Shown here piece after piece: positions 16,634 through 25,735 of a DNA stretch of 64,000 bases. Made by a program: the position numbers and the translations under genes. Below the pieces are notes generated by a model. That model ran no database searches. It was given only the letters and a program-made list of their open reading frames with translations, and was not told the origin of the DNA. This DNA comes from Eubacteriales bacterium (lineage in GTDB: Bacteria; Bacillota; Clostridia; Lachnospirales; Lachnospiraceae): NCBI GenBank assembly GCA_030536555.1, contig JAUNPU010000001.1, positions 171,814 to 235,813 of the forward strand. The letters are read 5' to 3'. Positions within the stretch are counted from its first letter, which is position 1; each line of letters starts with the position of its first letter.

Positions 16634-17362
16634 ATGAATTTAAAAGAAAAAGAAAAAATAATTACTGAAATTATAGAACCAATTATGAGTGAAAATGGGT
16701 ATAAGAGAGATTATACACCAGATTTTGATTGTCAAAGTTGGGACTATATAAAATTGAATGATAATAGTGGGATGCAGGTAATATCAATATATGATGATAA
16801 TATTTCTTTAAATATGAGCTTTTTTGTAAGTTTGCCAAAATGTAAAGAAATTAAGGTGGCTGAAATTTTAGATAATCATTCTTTGAAAGATGAGGTACAG
16901 GGATATTCATATAATAATAAAAAAGAATTTCTTAGTGTGATAAAAATGTTTGCAAGTACACTAAGCAATAAAGGTTTTCAAGTAATTGATAAAATGGCTG
17001 GTGTTCAAAATGATTATAAACAAGTGGATAAAAGATATATTAAATTGGAAAAGTTAGCTGTAGAGTCCCAATATACAATATTAAAAGAACAACAGAGTTA
17101 TTACATTAATCAAATTTGTAACAGATTCTTGGAATTGCAAACAGATACTATAGAAAAAAACGAAGAGGAATTAATCGAATTGTCATATATGTATGGACAA
17201 TGGGTAATTTGGAATTACTGTGGAAATTGGGGCTGGAATGGGAACAGGTTTATTATTAATAATTGCATAGATCAACGAAAGGAAGATCCATTAAAAATAG
17301 TGTTTGGTAGTTGGGGAATAAAAAATATTAATGATTTGAAGGAAATATGGCAAATTTCATAG
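16634..17362 (+). CDS. AT-rich orphan protein of unknown function
   Basis: A 242-residue soluble protein rich in Lys, Asn, Ile and Tyr. It has no signal peptide, membrane segment or motif that I recognise. The C-terminal part is rich in Trp (YGQWVIWNYCGNWGWNGN). Its base and codon use is strikingly AT-rich compared with both neighbours, a mark of recent acquisition. AAGAAGAAGG precedes the ATG. Size and composition resemble immunity-type or phage-defence cargo proteins, but that is a guess. It stands alone, with a palindrome directly upstream. Confidence 0.7.
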   Translation: MNLKEKEKIITEIIEPIMSENGYKRDYTPDFDCQSWDYIKLNDNSGMQVISIYDDNISLNMSFFVSLPKCKEIKVAEILDNHSLKDEVQGYSYNNKKEFLSVIKMFASTLSNKGFQVIDKMAGVQNDYKQVDKRYIKLEKLAVESQYTILKEQQSYYINQICNRFLELQTDTIEKNEEELIELSYMYGQWVIWNYCGNWGWNGNRFIINNCIDQRKEDPLKIVFGSWGIKNINDLKEIWQIS

Positions 17363-17428
17363 TTAAAGAGTTTGTTATGTATATATAGTAATTACGATAA
17401 TTGAACTGACAATGGAGGACAACCAGCC

Positions 17429-18145
17429 ATGCTCTGGTGGATTGCAGTAACAGTATTTTCATTTTTTATCAAGGGTCTGTGCGGTTTTGCCAACACGCTG
17501 GTGTTTACCAGTCTGCTGAGCTTTACCAACAACAATGTCAATATCTCCCCGGTGGAGCTGGTGCTGGGGTATCCGACCAATGTGATTGTGGCGTGGAAGG
17601 AGCGCAGGTGGATCCGGTGGCAGCTTTGTGTGCCGCTGTCGGTGCTGATCATTCTGGGAAGTATTCCGGGGATTCTGTTTCTGAAGAATGCGGATACGAC
17701 GGTGATCAAGATTCTCTTCGGTTTTGTGATCATCGGCATCGGAGGGCAGATGCTCTGGCAGGAGAAGCATGCGAAGCCGGTGAGGCAGTCGAAGGTGGCG
17801 CTGGCGGTGATCGGGGTGCTGTCGGGAGTGCTGTGCGGGCTGTACGGCGTGGGAGCGCTTCTGGGGGCTTACATGGGGAAAATCACGGAGAACAGCCATT
17901 CCTTTAAGGGCAACCTGTGCACGGTGTTCTGGGTGGAAAGCACCATGCGGATTCTGCTGTATCTTCACTGGGGAATCATCTCGCTGGAGGTGCTGGGCTT
18001 TGCGGTGAAGCTGGTTCCGTTCATGATCCTGGGGCTGGTGCTGGGAATGGTCAGCAGCAGTCTGCTGGATGAGAAGGTTGTGCGGAAAGTGGTGATCGTG
18101 ATGCTGATATTCTCCGGCGCGGCGCTGATTGTGAACAGCCTCTGA
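17429..18145 (+). CDS. TauE/SafE-family membrane permease
   Basis: A 238-residue membrane protein with about eight hydrophobic segments. It shows the duplicated TauE layout: FFIKGLCGFANTLVFTSLLS in the first half, and GVLSGVLCGLYGVGALLGAYMG in the second. The family exports sulfite, sulfoacetate or related organic anions; the substrate is not known here. GGAGG lies 11 bp before the ATG. Confidence 0.82.
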   Translation: MLWWIAVTVFSFFIKGLCGFANTLVFTSLLSFTNNNVNISPVELVLGYPTNVIVAWKERRWIRWQLCVPLSVLIILGSIPGILFLKNADTTVIKILFGFVIIGIGGQMLWQEKHAKPVRQSKVALAVIGVLSGVLCGLYGVGALLGAYMGKITENSHSFKGNLCTVFWVESTMRILLYLHWGIISLEVLGFAVKLVPFMILGLVLGMVSSSLLDEKVVRKVVIVMLIFSGAALIVNSL

Positions 18146-18200
18146 TGGATGGAAGAAGCGACGGTTTCTGGCAGGCGTCAAGGTATCCGGGCGCAAATAC

Positions 18201-18229
18201 TTGACATAAGGAGCATTACTAATTATGAT
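18201..18229 (+). promoter_or_regulatory. Promoter overlapping the start of the 107-residue ORF
   Basis: TTGACA (18201-18206), 17 bp, TATGAT (18224-18229). The -10 element overlaps the ATG at 18225. A transcript from it would lack that start codon and could mainly serve the EFR1-MATE genes downstream. Confidence 0.35.
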
Positions 18230-18548
18230 TGATTTACATGGTGATATTTCCATACCGTTTTTGAAAAAAAGCCGGTTTACCGGCAGTTATCTGGGAATGC
18301 GGTATGTGCTTTTGAAGGCGGAGCGGGTGATCCGGGAGGCGGAGAAGACGGTCGGGCCGGACGGGGAGGAGAGCGAAGTGCCGGCGGAGACGGAGACGGT
18401 GATCCGGGCGATCATCTGGCCGGAGCCATTTAACTTCGAGGTGACACCGGAGGAGAAGAAGCACAGCAGGGATTTTCCATTTTCCCAGGACGGGTTATGG
18501 GAGGCGGTGGACTGGCTGAATGCAGAGCATGAGGCAGGGAATTACTGA
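18225..18548 (+). CDS. Small protein of unknown function upstream of EFR1 gene
   Basis: A 107-residue protein starting MIDLHGDISIPFLKKSRFTGS and ending ...DFPFSQDGLWEAVDWLNAEHEAGNY, with an acidic middle. I recognise no domain. It is followed 31 bp later by the EFR1 gene and is probably co-transcribed. AAGGAG lies 12 bp before the ATG. A near-consensus promoter overlaps the ATG, so the true start, or whether this frame is translated, is uncertain; codon use looks like that of its neighbours. Confidence 0.6.
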   Translation: MIDLHGDISIPFLKKSRFTGSYLGMRYVLLKAERVIREAEKTVGPDGEESEVPAETETVIRAIIWPEPFNFEVTPEEKKHSRDFPFSQDGLWEAVDWLNAEHEAGNY

Positions 18549-18579
18549 CCAATGAGAACAAGGAAAGAGGATAAGACGA

Positions 18580-19359
18580 ATGAATTTAACACAGGTGACC
18601 AGTATTTACTTTAGCCCGACGGACAGCACGAAGAAGGCTGTGGAGCTGATTGCAGCACAGATTCCGGGCAGTCATGAGAGTCTGAATCTGACGGAGGCGA
18701 AGCATCGGCCGGACTATCACTTTACGGAGAATGAGGTGGTGCTGGTGGGCGTGCCGGTGTACGGCGGCCGGGTGCCTATGACGGCATCGGAGCGGCTTAA
18801 GAAGCTTCACGGACGGCAGACTCCGGTGGTGCTGGTGGTGGCTTACGGCAACCGTGCCTATGAGGATGCGCTGCTGGAGCTGAAGGATATTCTGGTGGAG
18901 CAGGGCTTCCGTCCGGCGGCAGCGGCGGCTGTGGTGACGGAGCACAACATTGTCCGCAGCATTGCGGCAGGCAGACCGGATGAGGAGGATCAGAAGCGGA
19001 TCCGGGCATTCGGGCAGAATGTGGCGGCGAAGCTTCATGACATTCCGGGTACCTGTGACCTGACAGAGCTGTCTGTGAAGGGCAATCATCCCTACCGGGA
19101 ATATCACACCCTTCCGCTGAAGATCAAGGTGGGCTCCTCCTGTACCAGCTGCGGTGCCTGCATTAAGAGCTGCCCGGTGCAGGCCATATCCCGCACGGAT
19201 CCGAAGGTGACGGATCAGGAGCGCTGCATCAGCTGCATGCGGTGCGTGAAGGTGTGTCCGACCGGCGGCAGGAAGCTGGGAATGCTGGTTCAGATCGCGG
19301 TGGGCAACAAGCTTAAGAAGGTCTGTGCAGGCAGAAAGGAACCGGAGTTTATCTTATGA
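18580..19359 (+). CDS. EFR1-family flavodoxin-ferredoxin fusion
   Basis: A 259-residue protein with an N-terminal flavodoxin fold (SIYFSPTDSTKKAVELIA as the FMN loop, VGVPVYGGRVPMTASERL). A C-terminal 2[4Fe-4S] ferredoxin follows at about residues 185-230 (CTSCGACIKSCPVQAIS and CISCMRCVKVCP). It is an electron-transfer protein named EFR1 in Clostridia; its partner is unknown. The stop overlaps the start of the MATE gene (ATGA), giving tight coupling. Confidence 0.88.
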   Translation: MNLTQVTSIYFSPTDSTKKAVELIAAQIPGSHESLNLTEAKHRPDYHFTENEVVLVGVPVYGGRVPMTASERLKKLHGRQTPVVLVVAYGNRAYEDALLELKDILVEQGFRPAAAAAVVTEHNIVRSIAAGRPDEEDQKRIRAFGQNVAAKLHDIPGTCDLTELSVKGNHPYREYHTLPLKIKVGSSCTSCGACIKSCPVQAISRTDPKVTDQERCISCMRCVKVCPTGGRKLGMLVQIAVGNKLKKVCAGRKEPEFIL

Positions 19360-20753
19360 AATTAGGTACAAAGAAGGGTACAGACTCTGCAGCGCTGGAG
19401 AATGACCTGGATACAGATGATATCAGAGGGCTGGTGTGGAGGCTTGCGTTTCCCTCCATGCTGGCCCAGTTTGTGAGTGTTTTTTACAGTATTGTAGACC
19501 GAATGTATATCGGCAATATCCCGGAGATCGGGGAGGTGGCGCTGGCGGGTGTGGGCATCTGCGGACCGATTGTGACGCTGATCTCCTCCGTGGCATTTCT
19601 GGTGGGAATCGGTGGCGCGCCCCTCTTAAGTATCCGTCTGGGAGCGAAGGATGAGCGGGCGGCAAGCCAGATTCTTGCCAACTGTTTTCTGATGCTGACG
19701 GTGCTTTCCGTGCTTCTGACGGTGGGTTCCATGGCGGTCAGAGAGAAGCTTTTATGGTGGTTCGGAGCGGGGGAGACCACATTTCCCTATGCCATGGAGT
19801 ATATCACCTGGTACCTGACCGGCACGGTGTTTGCGCTGCTGACCACGGGACTGAATCAGTTCATTATCTGTCAGGGGTTTGCGAAAATCGGCATGAAATC
19901 CGTGGTGATCGGCGCGGTCAGCAATATTATACTGGACCCGGTCTTTATCTTTGTCCTGCAGATGGGGGTAAAGGGCGCGGCGATTGCGACGGTGATTTCC
20001 CAGCTGGCATCCTGCCTGTTTGTGCTGGGTTTTCTTCTGGGCAGGCGGGTTCCCATCCGGATTACCTTCGGCGGATATGACTGGAAGGTGATGAAGCGGG
20101 TGATGAAGGTGGGCGTGACTCCATTTATCATCATCGCCATGGATAATGTGCTGATCATCTCTCTGAATGCGGTGATTCAGCGCTATGGCGGTCCTGCAGA
20201 GGGCGATATGCTGCTGACCTGCAATACGATCCTGCAGAGCTTTATGCTGATCGTGACCATGCCGCTGGGCGGAATCACCCTGGGAACCCAGACGATTCTG
20301 GGCTACAACTACGGGGCGAAGCGGCCGGATCGGATCTGGAAGGCGCAGAAGCACATTGTGGCGCTGTGCCTGATGTTCACCACCACCATGTTTCTGGCTG
20401 CACAGCTGGTTCCGGAGCTGTTTGTGCGGATTTTCACCCAGAATGATGCTTATATCGACATGACGGTGAAGGCAATCCGCATCTATACTCTGGGGGTCAT
20501 TCCGCTGGCGGTTCAGTATGAGATCGTGGACGGATTTACGGGCATGGGCATCTCATCGGCGGCGATGGCGCTGTCCATGTGGCGAAAGCTGGTGTATCTG
20601 GGCGGAGTCTTCCTGCTTCCTGAGATAGCAGGAATCCACAGTGTATTCTACACGGAGCCGATCTCCGATGTGGTGGCGACGGTATGCTCGGTGGTGGTGT
20701 ATCTGCTTTTGTTTAAGCGGATTATTGGAGATCCCGGAAAGGTGGCAGCATGA
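19356..20753 (+). CDS. MATE-family efflux transporter
   Basis: A 465-residue protein with twelve hydrophobic segments and the duplicated MATE fold (WRLAFPSMLAQFVSVFYSIVDRMYIG at the start, GVTPFIIIAMDNVLIISLNAV at the start of the second half). It exports drugs or metabolites using a Na+ or H+ gradient; the substrate is unknown. It overlaps both neighbours by 4 bp. Confidence 0.9.
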   Translation: MKLGTKKGTDSAALENDLDTDDIRGLVWRLAFPSMLAQFVSVFYSIVDRMYIGNIPEIGEVALAGVGICGPIVTLISSVAFLVGIGGAPLLSIRLGAKDERAASQILANCFLMLTVLSVLLTVGSMAVREKLLWWFGAGETTFPYAMEYITWYLTGTVFALLTTGLNQFIICQGFAKIGMKSVVIGAVSNIILDPVFIFVLQMGVKGAAIATVISQLASCLFVLGFLLGRRVPIRITFGGYDWKVMKRVMKVGVTPFIIIAMDNVLIISLNAVIQRYGGPAEGDMLLTCNTILQSFMLIVTMPLGGITLGTQTILGYNYGAKRPDRIWKAQKHIVALCLMFTTTMFLAAQLVPELFVRIFTQNDAYIDMTVKAIRIYTLGVIPLAVQYEIVDGFTGMGISSAAMALSMWRKLVYLGGVFLLPEIAGIHSVFYTEPISDVVATVCSVVVYLLLFKRIIGDPGKVAA

Positions 20754-21019
20754 TCATACGAAAGCATTTTTACTTTTCAGGCCGGGTACAGGGCGTGGGC
20801 TTCCGGTACCAGGCGACCCGGCTTGCGCGGGGACTGGGACTGACAGGCTATGTGAAGAATCTCTGGGACGGGCGCGTGGAGCTGGAAGCCCAGGGGGAGG
20901 AGCGGCTGGTCTGGGACCTGGTCAGCAGTCTTCACCGTCAGCCCTATATTCAGATTGAAGATATGGAATCAAAAGATATGCCGACAAAGCCGGAGCAGGG
21001 CTTTCAGATGGCAAATTGA
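20750..21019 (+). CDS. acyP: Acylphosphatase
   Basis: An 89-residue acylphosphatase. The signature FSGRVQGVGFRYQATRLARG contains the catalytic Arg in the GRVQGVGFR loop, and the conserved Asn sits in GYVKNLWDGRVEL. It hydrolyses acyl phosphates such as carbamoyl or acetyl phosphate. The start overlaps the stop of the MATE gene. Confidence 0.93.
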   Translation: MIIRKHFYFSGRVQGVGFRYQATRLARGLGLTGYVKNLWDGRVELEAQGEERLVWDLVSSLHRQPYIQIEDMESKDMPTKPEQGFQMAN

Positions 21020-21032
21020 GGAGGACAACAGG

Positions 21033-22064
21033 ATGACACAGAATGAAGTGCTGGAGCAGGCGAGAACCTGCCTGGGTGCATATTGTAAGGGATGCCGGGT
21101 CTGCAATGGCCGCGCCTGCCGGAATCAGATTCCGGGACCGGGCGCCAAGGGTGTGGGCGACACGGCAATCCGCAACTACGATAAGTGGAAGGAGATACGG
21201 GTGCAGATGGATACCCTGTGCGAAAATAAGCCGGTGGATACGTCTGTGGAGCTGTTTGGCAGAACCTTTGCCTATCCGTTCTTTGCCGGTCCGGTGGGAG
21301 CGGTGAATCTGCATTACGGTGAGAAGTACAACGATGCTTCCTACAATGATGTGCTGGTGTCGGCCTGTGCCGGATGCGGCATTGCGGCATTTACCGGCGA
21401 CGGGGTCAACCCGGATGTGATGAAGGCGGCAACGGCAGCTATTCAGGCATCTGGCGGTGTGGGAGTTCCGACCGTGAAACCCTGGAATGCAGAGACCGTC
21501 CGGGAGAAGATGGAGCAGGTGCGCCGGTCCGGTGCATTTGCAGCGGCGATGGATATCGATGCGGCAGGTCTGCCGTTCCTGAAAAACATGACCCCGCCGG
21601 CAGGCAGCAAGACGGTGGAGGAGCTTTCTGAGATCATCCGTGATGCAGGAGTTCCGTTCATCGTGAAGGGCGTGATGACGGTGAAGGGCGCTCTGAAGGC
21701 GAGAGAGGCCGGTGCGGCGGCGATTGTGGTGTCCAACCATGGCGGACGTGTGCTGGATCAGTGTCCGGCGACGGCGGAGGTACTGCCGGAGATTGCAGCG
21801 GCTGTGGGCGGTGGCTCCATGAAGATTCTGGTGGACGGCGGCATTCGCTGCGGCACCGACATTTTCAAGGCGCTGGCGCTGGGGGCAGACGGTGTGCTGA
21901 TCTGCCGTCCGTTCGTGACTGCGGTTTATGGCGGCGCGGAGGAAGGCGTGGAGGAGCTGATCGGACGCCTGGGAGCGGAGCTTAAGGACACCATGACCAT
22001 GTGCGGGGCGCACAGAATCAGCGAGATTACGGCGGATATGGTGAGAGGTCAGGTTATCCGATAA
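21033..22064 (+). CDS. FMN-dependent alpha-hydroxy-acid dehydrogenase/oxidase family protein
   Basis: A 343-residue TIM-barrel flavoprotein. The C-terminal active-site block is VSNHGGRVLDQCPATAEVLPEI (catalytic His-Gly-Gly-Arg), with VDGGIRCGTDIFKALALGAD for FMN binding and PFIVKGVMT for the lysine. An extra N-terminal cysteine group (CKGCRVCNGRAC, about residues 17-28) looks like a cluster- or metal-binding site and is absent from classical lactate oxidase. It matches the anaerobe branch of the family, whose substrate is unknown. It follows acyP by 13 bp with GAGGAGG, so it is in the same operon. Confidence 0.83.
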   Translation: MTQNEVLEQARTCLGAYCKGCRVCNGRACRNQIPGPGAKGVGDTAIRNYDKWKEIRVQMDTLCENKPVDTSVELFGRTFAYPFFAGPVGAVNLHYGEKYNDASYNDVLVSACAGCGIAAFTGDGVNPDVMKAATAAIQASGGVGVPTVKPWNAETVREKMEQVRRSGAFAAAMDIDAAGLPFLKNMTPPAGSKTVEELSEIIRDAGVPFIVKGVMTVKGALKAREAGAAAIVVSNHGGRVLDQCPATAEVLPEIAAAVGGGSMKILVDGGIRCGTDIFKALALGADGVLICRPFVTAVYGGAEEGVEELIGRLGAELKDTMTMCGAHRISEITADMVRGQVIR

Positions 22065-22118
22065 TTCACAGAAAACACAACATAACTTCAGGGAATAGTA
22101 CACATTACTTTTATATAG

Positions 22119-22148
22119 TTGACAAATAATGCCCTGATTTGTTATGAT
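22119..22148 (+). promoter_or_regulatory. Promoter of ilvN-ilvC
   Basis: TTGACA (22119-22124), an 18-bp spacer and TATGAT (22143-22148), 31 bp before the ilvN start. Confidence 0.65.
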
Positions 22149-22179
22149 ATTTGTTAATTGATAGGAAAGGGAGAAGAAC

Positions 22180-22680
22180 ATGGATAGAATCGTGTTATCT
22201 TTGCTGGTGGACAATACCGCTGGTGTACTGAGTCGTGTGGCAGGATTGTTCAGCCGCCGCGGGTACAACATTGAGAGTCTTACCGTAGGCGTGACCGCAG
22301 ACGAGCGGTATTCCAGAATGACGGTGGTTTCCTTCGGAGACCAGAATGTGTTGGAGCAGATCAAGGCGCAGTTGAGCAAGCTGGAAGATGTGCGTGACAT
22401 TAAGGAACTGAATCCGGGACGTTCTGTATACCGGGAGCTGATCATGGTGAAGGTGAAGGCAAATGCCAGCGATCGTCAGGCGGTGAACGCGATCTCCAAT
22501 ATATTCCGTGCCACCATCGTGGATGTGGGCAAGGAGTCTCTGACTGTCATGCTGACCGGTGACCAGTCCAAGCTGGACGCGCTGATCAATCTGCTGGAGG
22601 ATTATGAGATCCTGGAGCTTGCGAGAACCGGTCTTACGGGACTGTCCCGCGGAGCTGACGACATCCGCTACCTGCCGTAG
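22180..22680 (+). CDS. ilvN: Acetolactate synthase small (regulatory) subunit
   Basis: A 166-residue protein with an N-terminal ACT domain (LSLLVDNTAGVLSRVAGLFSRRGYNIESLTVG) and the IlvH-type C-terminal domain (NAISNIFRATIVDVGKESLTVMLTG). It gives valine feedback control to acetolactate synthase. No large subunit gene is in this window, so it is encoded elsewhere. AAGGGAG precedes the ATG; ilvC follows 85 bp later. Confidence 0.92.
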   Translation: MDRIVLSLLVDNTAGVLSRVAGLFSRRGYNIESLTVGVTADERYSRMTVVSFGDQNVLEQIKAQLSKLEDVRDIKELNPGRSVYRELIMVKVKANASDRQAVNAISNIFRATIVDVGKESLTVMLTGDQSKLDALINLLEDYEILELARTGLTGLSRGADDIRYLP

Positions 22681-22744
22681 GGGATACCGGTCAAAGCCTG
22701 TACATAAGCTGAGGCGGAATAGATTCAAACAAAATGAATGTTAG

Positions 22745-23785
<1,041 letters not shown>

Positions 23786-23829
23786 GTCAATATGGGGAAG
23801 CTGCTTTAGCAGCAGGATGAACCACGCAA

Positions 23830-23888
23830 AAAAGCCCTGTCAGAAAGACGCACACAAGGTTGTGCCAAGGATTCTGGCGGGGCTTTTT
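23830..23888 (+). terminator. Terminator of ilvC
   Basis: A 16-bp outer stem (from 23830 and up to 23885, with G-T pairs) encloses a small CACAA/TTGTG inner hairpin. The tail is TTTTTATTAT. Confidence 0.75.
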
Positions 23889-23910
23889 ATTATGTTTCGG
23901 TTGATTTTGG

Positions 23911-23939
23911 TTGACGCCATGCGTAAAGTATGCTATATT
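23911..23939 (+). promoter_or_regulatory. Promoter of the type III antitoxin RNA
   Basis: TTGACG (23911-23916), 17 bp, TATATT (23934-23939). The start of transcription is expected near 23946, just before the first antitoxin repeat. Confidence 0.65.
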
Positions 23940-23945
23940 ATATGT

Positions 23946-24070
23946 GAAGATATCTCATAGAACGTGAGGATAAAGAAAGTTCAACAGAAGATTTGGTCGT
24001 AGAACGCGACCAAGTAAAATAAAAGAAAAGTTCACTGAGAAGACAACTCCTGGAAACAGGAGTTGTTTTT
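23946..24070 (+). ncRNA. Type III antitoxin RNA (two repeats) with attenuating terminator
   Basis: Two related units lie between promoter and toxin. Each has a hairpin with the identical loop TAGAACG but different, compensating stems: CTCA/TGAG (23954-23957 with 23965-23968) and TTGGTCG/CGACCAA (23993-23999 with 24007-24013). After each hairpin comes an A-rich stretch ending in AAAGTTCA (to 23983 and to 24034). A strong terminator follows (10-bp stem, 24043-24052 with 24057-24066, GAAA loop, then T-run) directly before the toxin gene. This is the ToxIN/CptIN layout, where the toxin cuts the repeat RNA and is held inactive by it. The shared loop with covarying stems supports RNA-level selection. 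Confidence 0.82.
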
Positions 24071-24085
24071 GTACAAGGAGAGAAT

Positions 24086-24538
24086 ATGGCAAATAAGAAA
24101 CGTTTTATATTTTTGTCGGAAGCTTTTTACATAGATTATCCATCTGCCAAGTATCCGGAGATGGAGCAAAAGCATAACAGGCCGTATATTCAGGTTTACG
24201 TGGAAATAGATGGTGTTCAGTTTGCAATTCCATTAAGATCGGACATACATCATCCGCATGTCTTATGGACAGATAAAGAAAACCATTGTGGAGTGGATTT
24301 TACGAAAGCAGTAGTAATAACGGATGAAAAATACATAGATTTAACTACGGATCCGCATATACGTCAGAATGAGTTTGATGCACTAAGAGGTAAGGATTAC
24401 AAAATCAAAATGAAAATGCAAAGGTATATTGAGGATTACAGGAAAGCCAAGCAGGATTTAAGTAAGCAGGTGAATCAAAACCTTGTGAAGTATTCTACAC
24501 TCCAGTATTTCGAAAATGAGATTGGTTTCAGTGCCTGA
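24086..24538 (+). CDS. ToxN/AbiQ-family endoribonuclease toxin (type III TA, CptN-like)
   Basis: A 150-residue protein of the ToxN/AbiQ family. It has the characteristic start FIFLSEAFYIDYPSA, the core FAIPLRSDIHHPHVLW and GVDFTKAVVI, and RKDYKIKMKMQ-like C-terminal helices. Length and motifs are closest to the CptN branch described from Lachnospiraceae relatives. It cleaves RNA until sequestered by the antitoxin RNA encoded just upstream. Many such systems abort phage infection. AAGGAGAGA precedes the ATG, 15 bp after the attenuator. It is AT-richer than ilvC on the left, suggesting transfer. Confidence 0.87.
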   Translation: MANKKRFIFLSEAFYIDYPSAKYPEMEQKHNRPYIQVYVEIDGVQFAIPLRSDIHHPHVLWTDKENHCGVDFTKAVVITDEKYIDLTTDPHIRQNEFDALRGKDYKIKMKMQRYIEDYRKAKQDLSKQVNQNLVKYSTLQYFENEIGFSA

Positions 24539-24566
24539 GAGGCAGAAAACAGGATAAAGGTTCTGT

Positions 24567-24609
24567 ATAACACCAGATTTTCCAAGAGGAAGAGTCTGGT
24601 GTTATTTTG
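24567..24609 (+). terminator. Terminator of the toxin gene
   Basis: An 11-bp stem (24567-24577 with 24595-24605), a 17-nt loop and the tail TTTTGTATT. Confidence 0.75.
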
Positions 24610-24656
24610 TATTCAGAATCATTTTTGCTGCCTGATGCAAGAAACTCTGTTATCGG

Positions 24657-25565
24657 TTAAGCAGACGGCTCGGTACCGGAAGCGCACCTGCAGTAATCAA
24701 TAAAGGTATCCAGTGCCTTGGAGGTATATCCTGCATTGTGGACGAAGCCGATGGTCCGCTTGCGAATCGGTGCTTCCAGTTCAAGCTGTACCAGCCGTCC
24801 GCTGTCTAAATCATCCTGAACAAATTCTTTGATGACACTGCCGATGCCGATGCCGATGCGGGCAAATTCGATCAGCATGTCCATGGTGGTGACTTCCAGA
24901 AGATTGTTGACGGCGATGTTGTGGTGGCCCATGTAGTCGTCTAAGTAATGGCGGGTGATGTTGTCCTTGTCCAGCAGCATGATGTTGCCTGCCTGGAACA
25001 CGTCCACGTCACTGCCTTCCCGCAGCCGCAGGTTCTCCAGATAGGAGGGGGTTGCCACGAATATGTCCTCGATCTCCATGACCGGCAGGAATACCAGGTT
25101 CTTCTGGGGCTTGGGCTCTGCCACCAGTCCGATGTCGATGCGCTGCTGCTCCAGCTTTGCCATGGTGCGGGTGGTAGACTGGTTCTCGATGGTAATCTTG
25201 ATGTGAGGGTATTTCTCAATAAATCCCTTCAAATAGGAGACCATGATGAACCGGCAGAGGGTGTTGCTGACGCCGATGCGGATGTGCCCTAAGTGGAACT
25301 GGCGGATGCGCTTTAACTCCTGCTCACCGATGGCAAGCTCCTCAAATGCCGCCCGGGTGTGCTCAAACAGAATCTGACCTTCCTCGGTCAGCTGTACGCC
25401 CCGGGAATTGCGGGTGAAGAGGGTGGTGTTCAGAGTGTCCTCCAGCTTGCTGATGGACTTGCTGATGGCGGGCTGGCTGATATAGAGCTCCTTTGCCGCT
25501 TTGGATATATTGCCTGCCTTGGCTACGGCATAAAAAATGCGATACTGGGATAAATTCTGGTCCAT
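24657..25565 (-). CDS. LysR-family regulator of the isopropylmalate-dehydratase genes
   Basis: A 302-residue LysR protein. The N-terminal winged HTH is at residues 1-65 (FYAVAKAGNISKAAKELYISQPAISKSISKLED), followed by the substrate-binding domain (HIRIGVSNTLCRFI ...). It is divergent from the leuD/leuC-type gene pairs. The gap between them holds palindromes with the ATAAC-N5-GTTAT (T-N11-A) pattern expected for LysR binding. It probably activates leucine-pathway genes in response to an intermediate such as isopropylmalate; that is inferred from position. Confidence 0.9.
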   Translation of the reverse strand: MDQNLSQYRIFYAVAKAGNISKAAKELYISQPAISKSISKLEDTLNTTLFTRNSRGVQLTEEGQILFEHTRAAFEELAIGEQELKRIRQFHLGHIRIGVSNTLCRFIMVSYLKGFIEKYPHIKITIENQSTTRTMAKLEQQRIDIGLVAEPKPQKNLVFLPVMEIEDIFVATPSYLENLRLREGSDVDVFQAGNIMLLDKDNITRHYLDDYMGHHNIAVNNLLEVTTMDMLIEFARIGIGIGSVIKEFVQDDLDSGRLVQLELEAPIRKRTIGFVHNAGYTSKALDTFIDYCRCASGTEPSA

Positions 25566-25584
25566 AAAAATCCTTTCCTAAAAC

Positions 25585-25650
25585 ATAACTGTCTGTTATA
25601 ATACCTATGAGTTATATTTATTTTCATTATAACAGGCGAAATGATATAAT
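25585..25650 (+). promoter_or_regulatory. LysR-type binding sites and leuD promoter
   Basis: ATAAC (25585-25589) and GTTAT (25595-25599) form a T-N11-A palindrome. GTTATA (25611-25616) and TATAAC (25628-25633) form a second, wider one. TATAAT (25645-25650) is the likely -10 box for leuD. No -35 match is present, as expected for an activator-dependent promoter. Confidence 0.6.
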
Positions 25651-25735
25651 ACAATACAGAAAGCGCGCTGATTATGCGCAAAATACGAAATGATTCTGGC
25701 GTCATACAGGATGTTCAGATTATGAGGAGGATATT

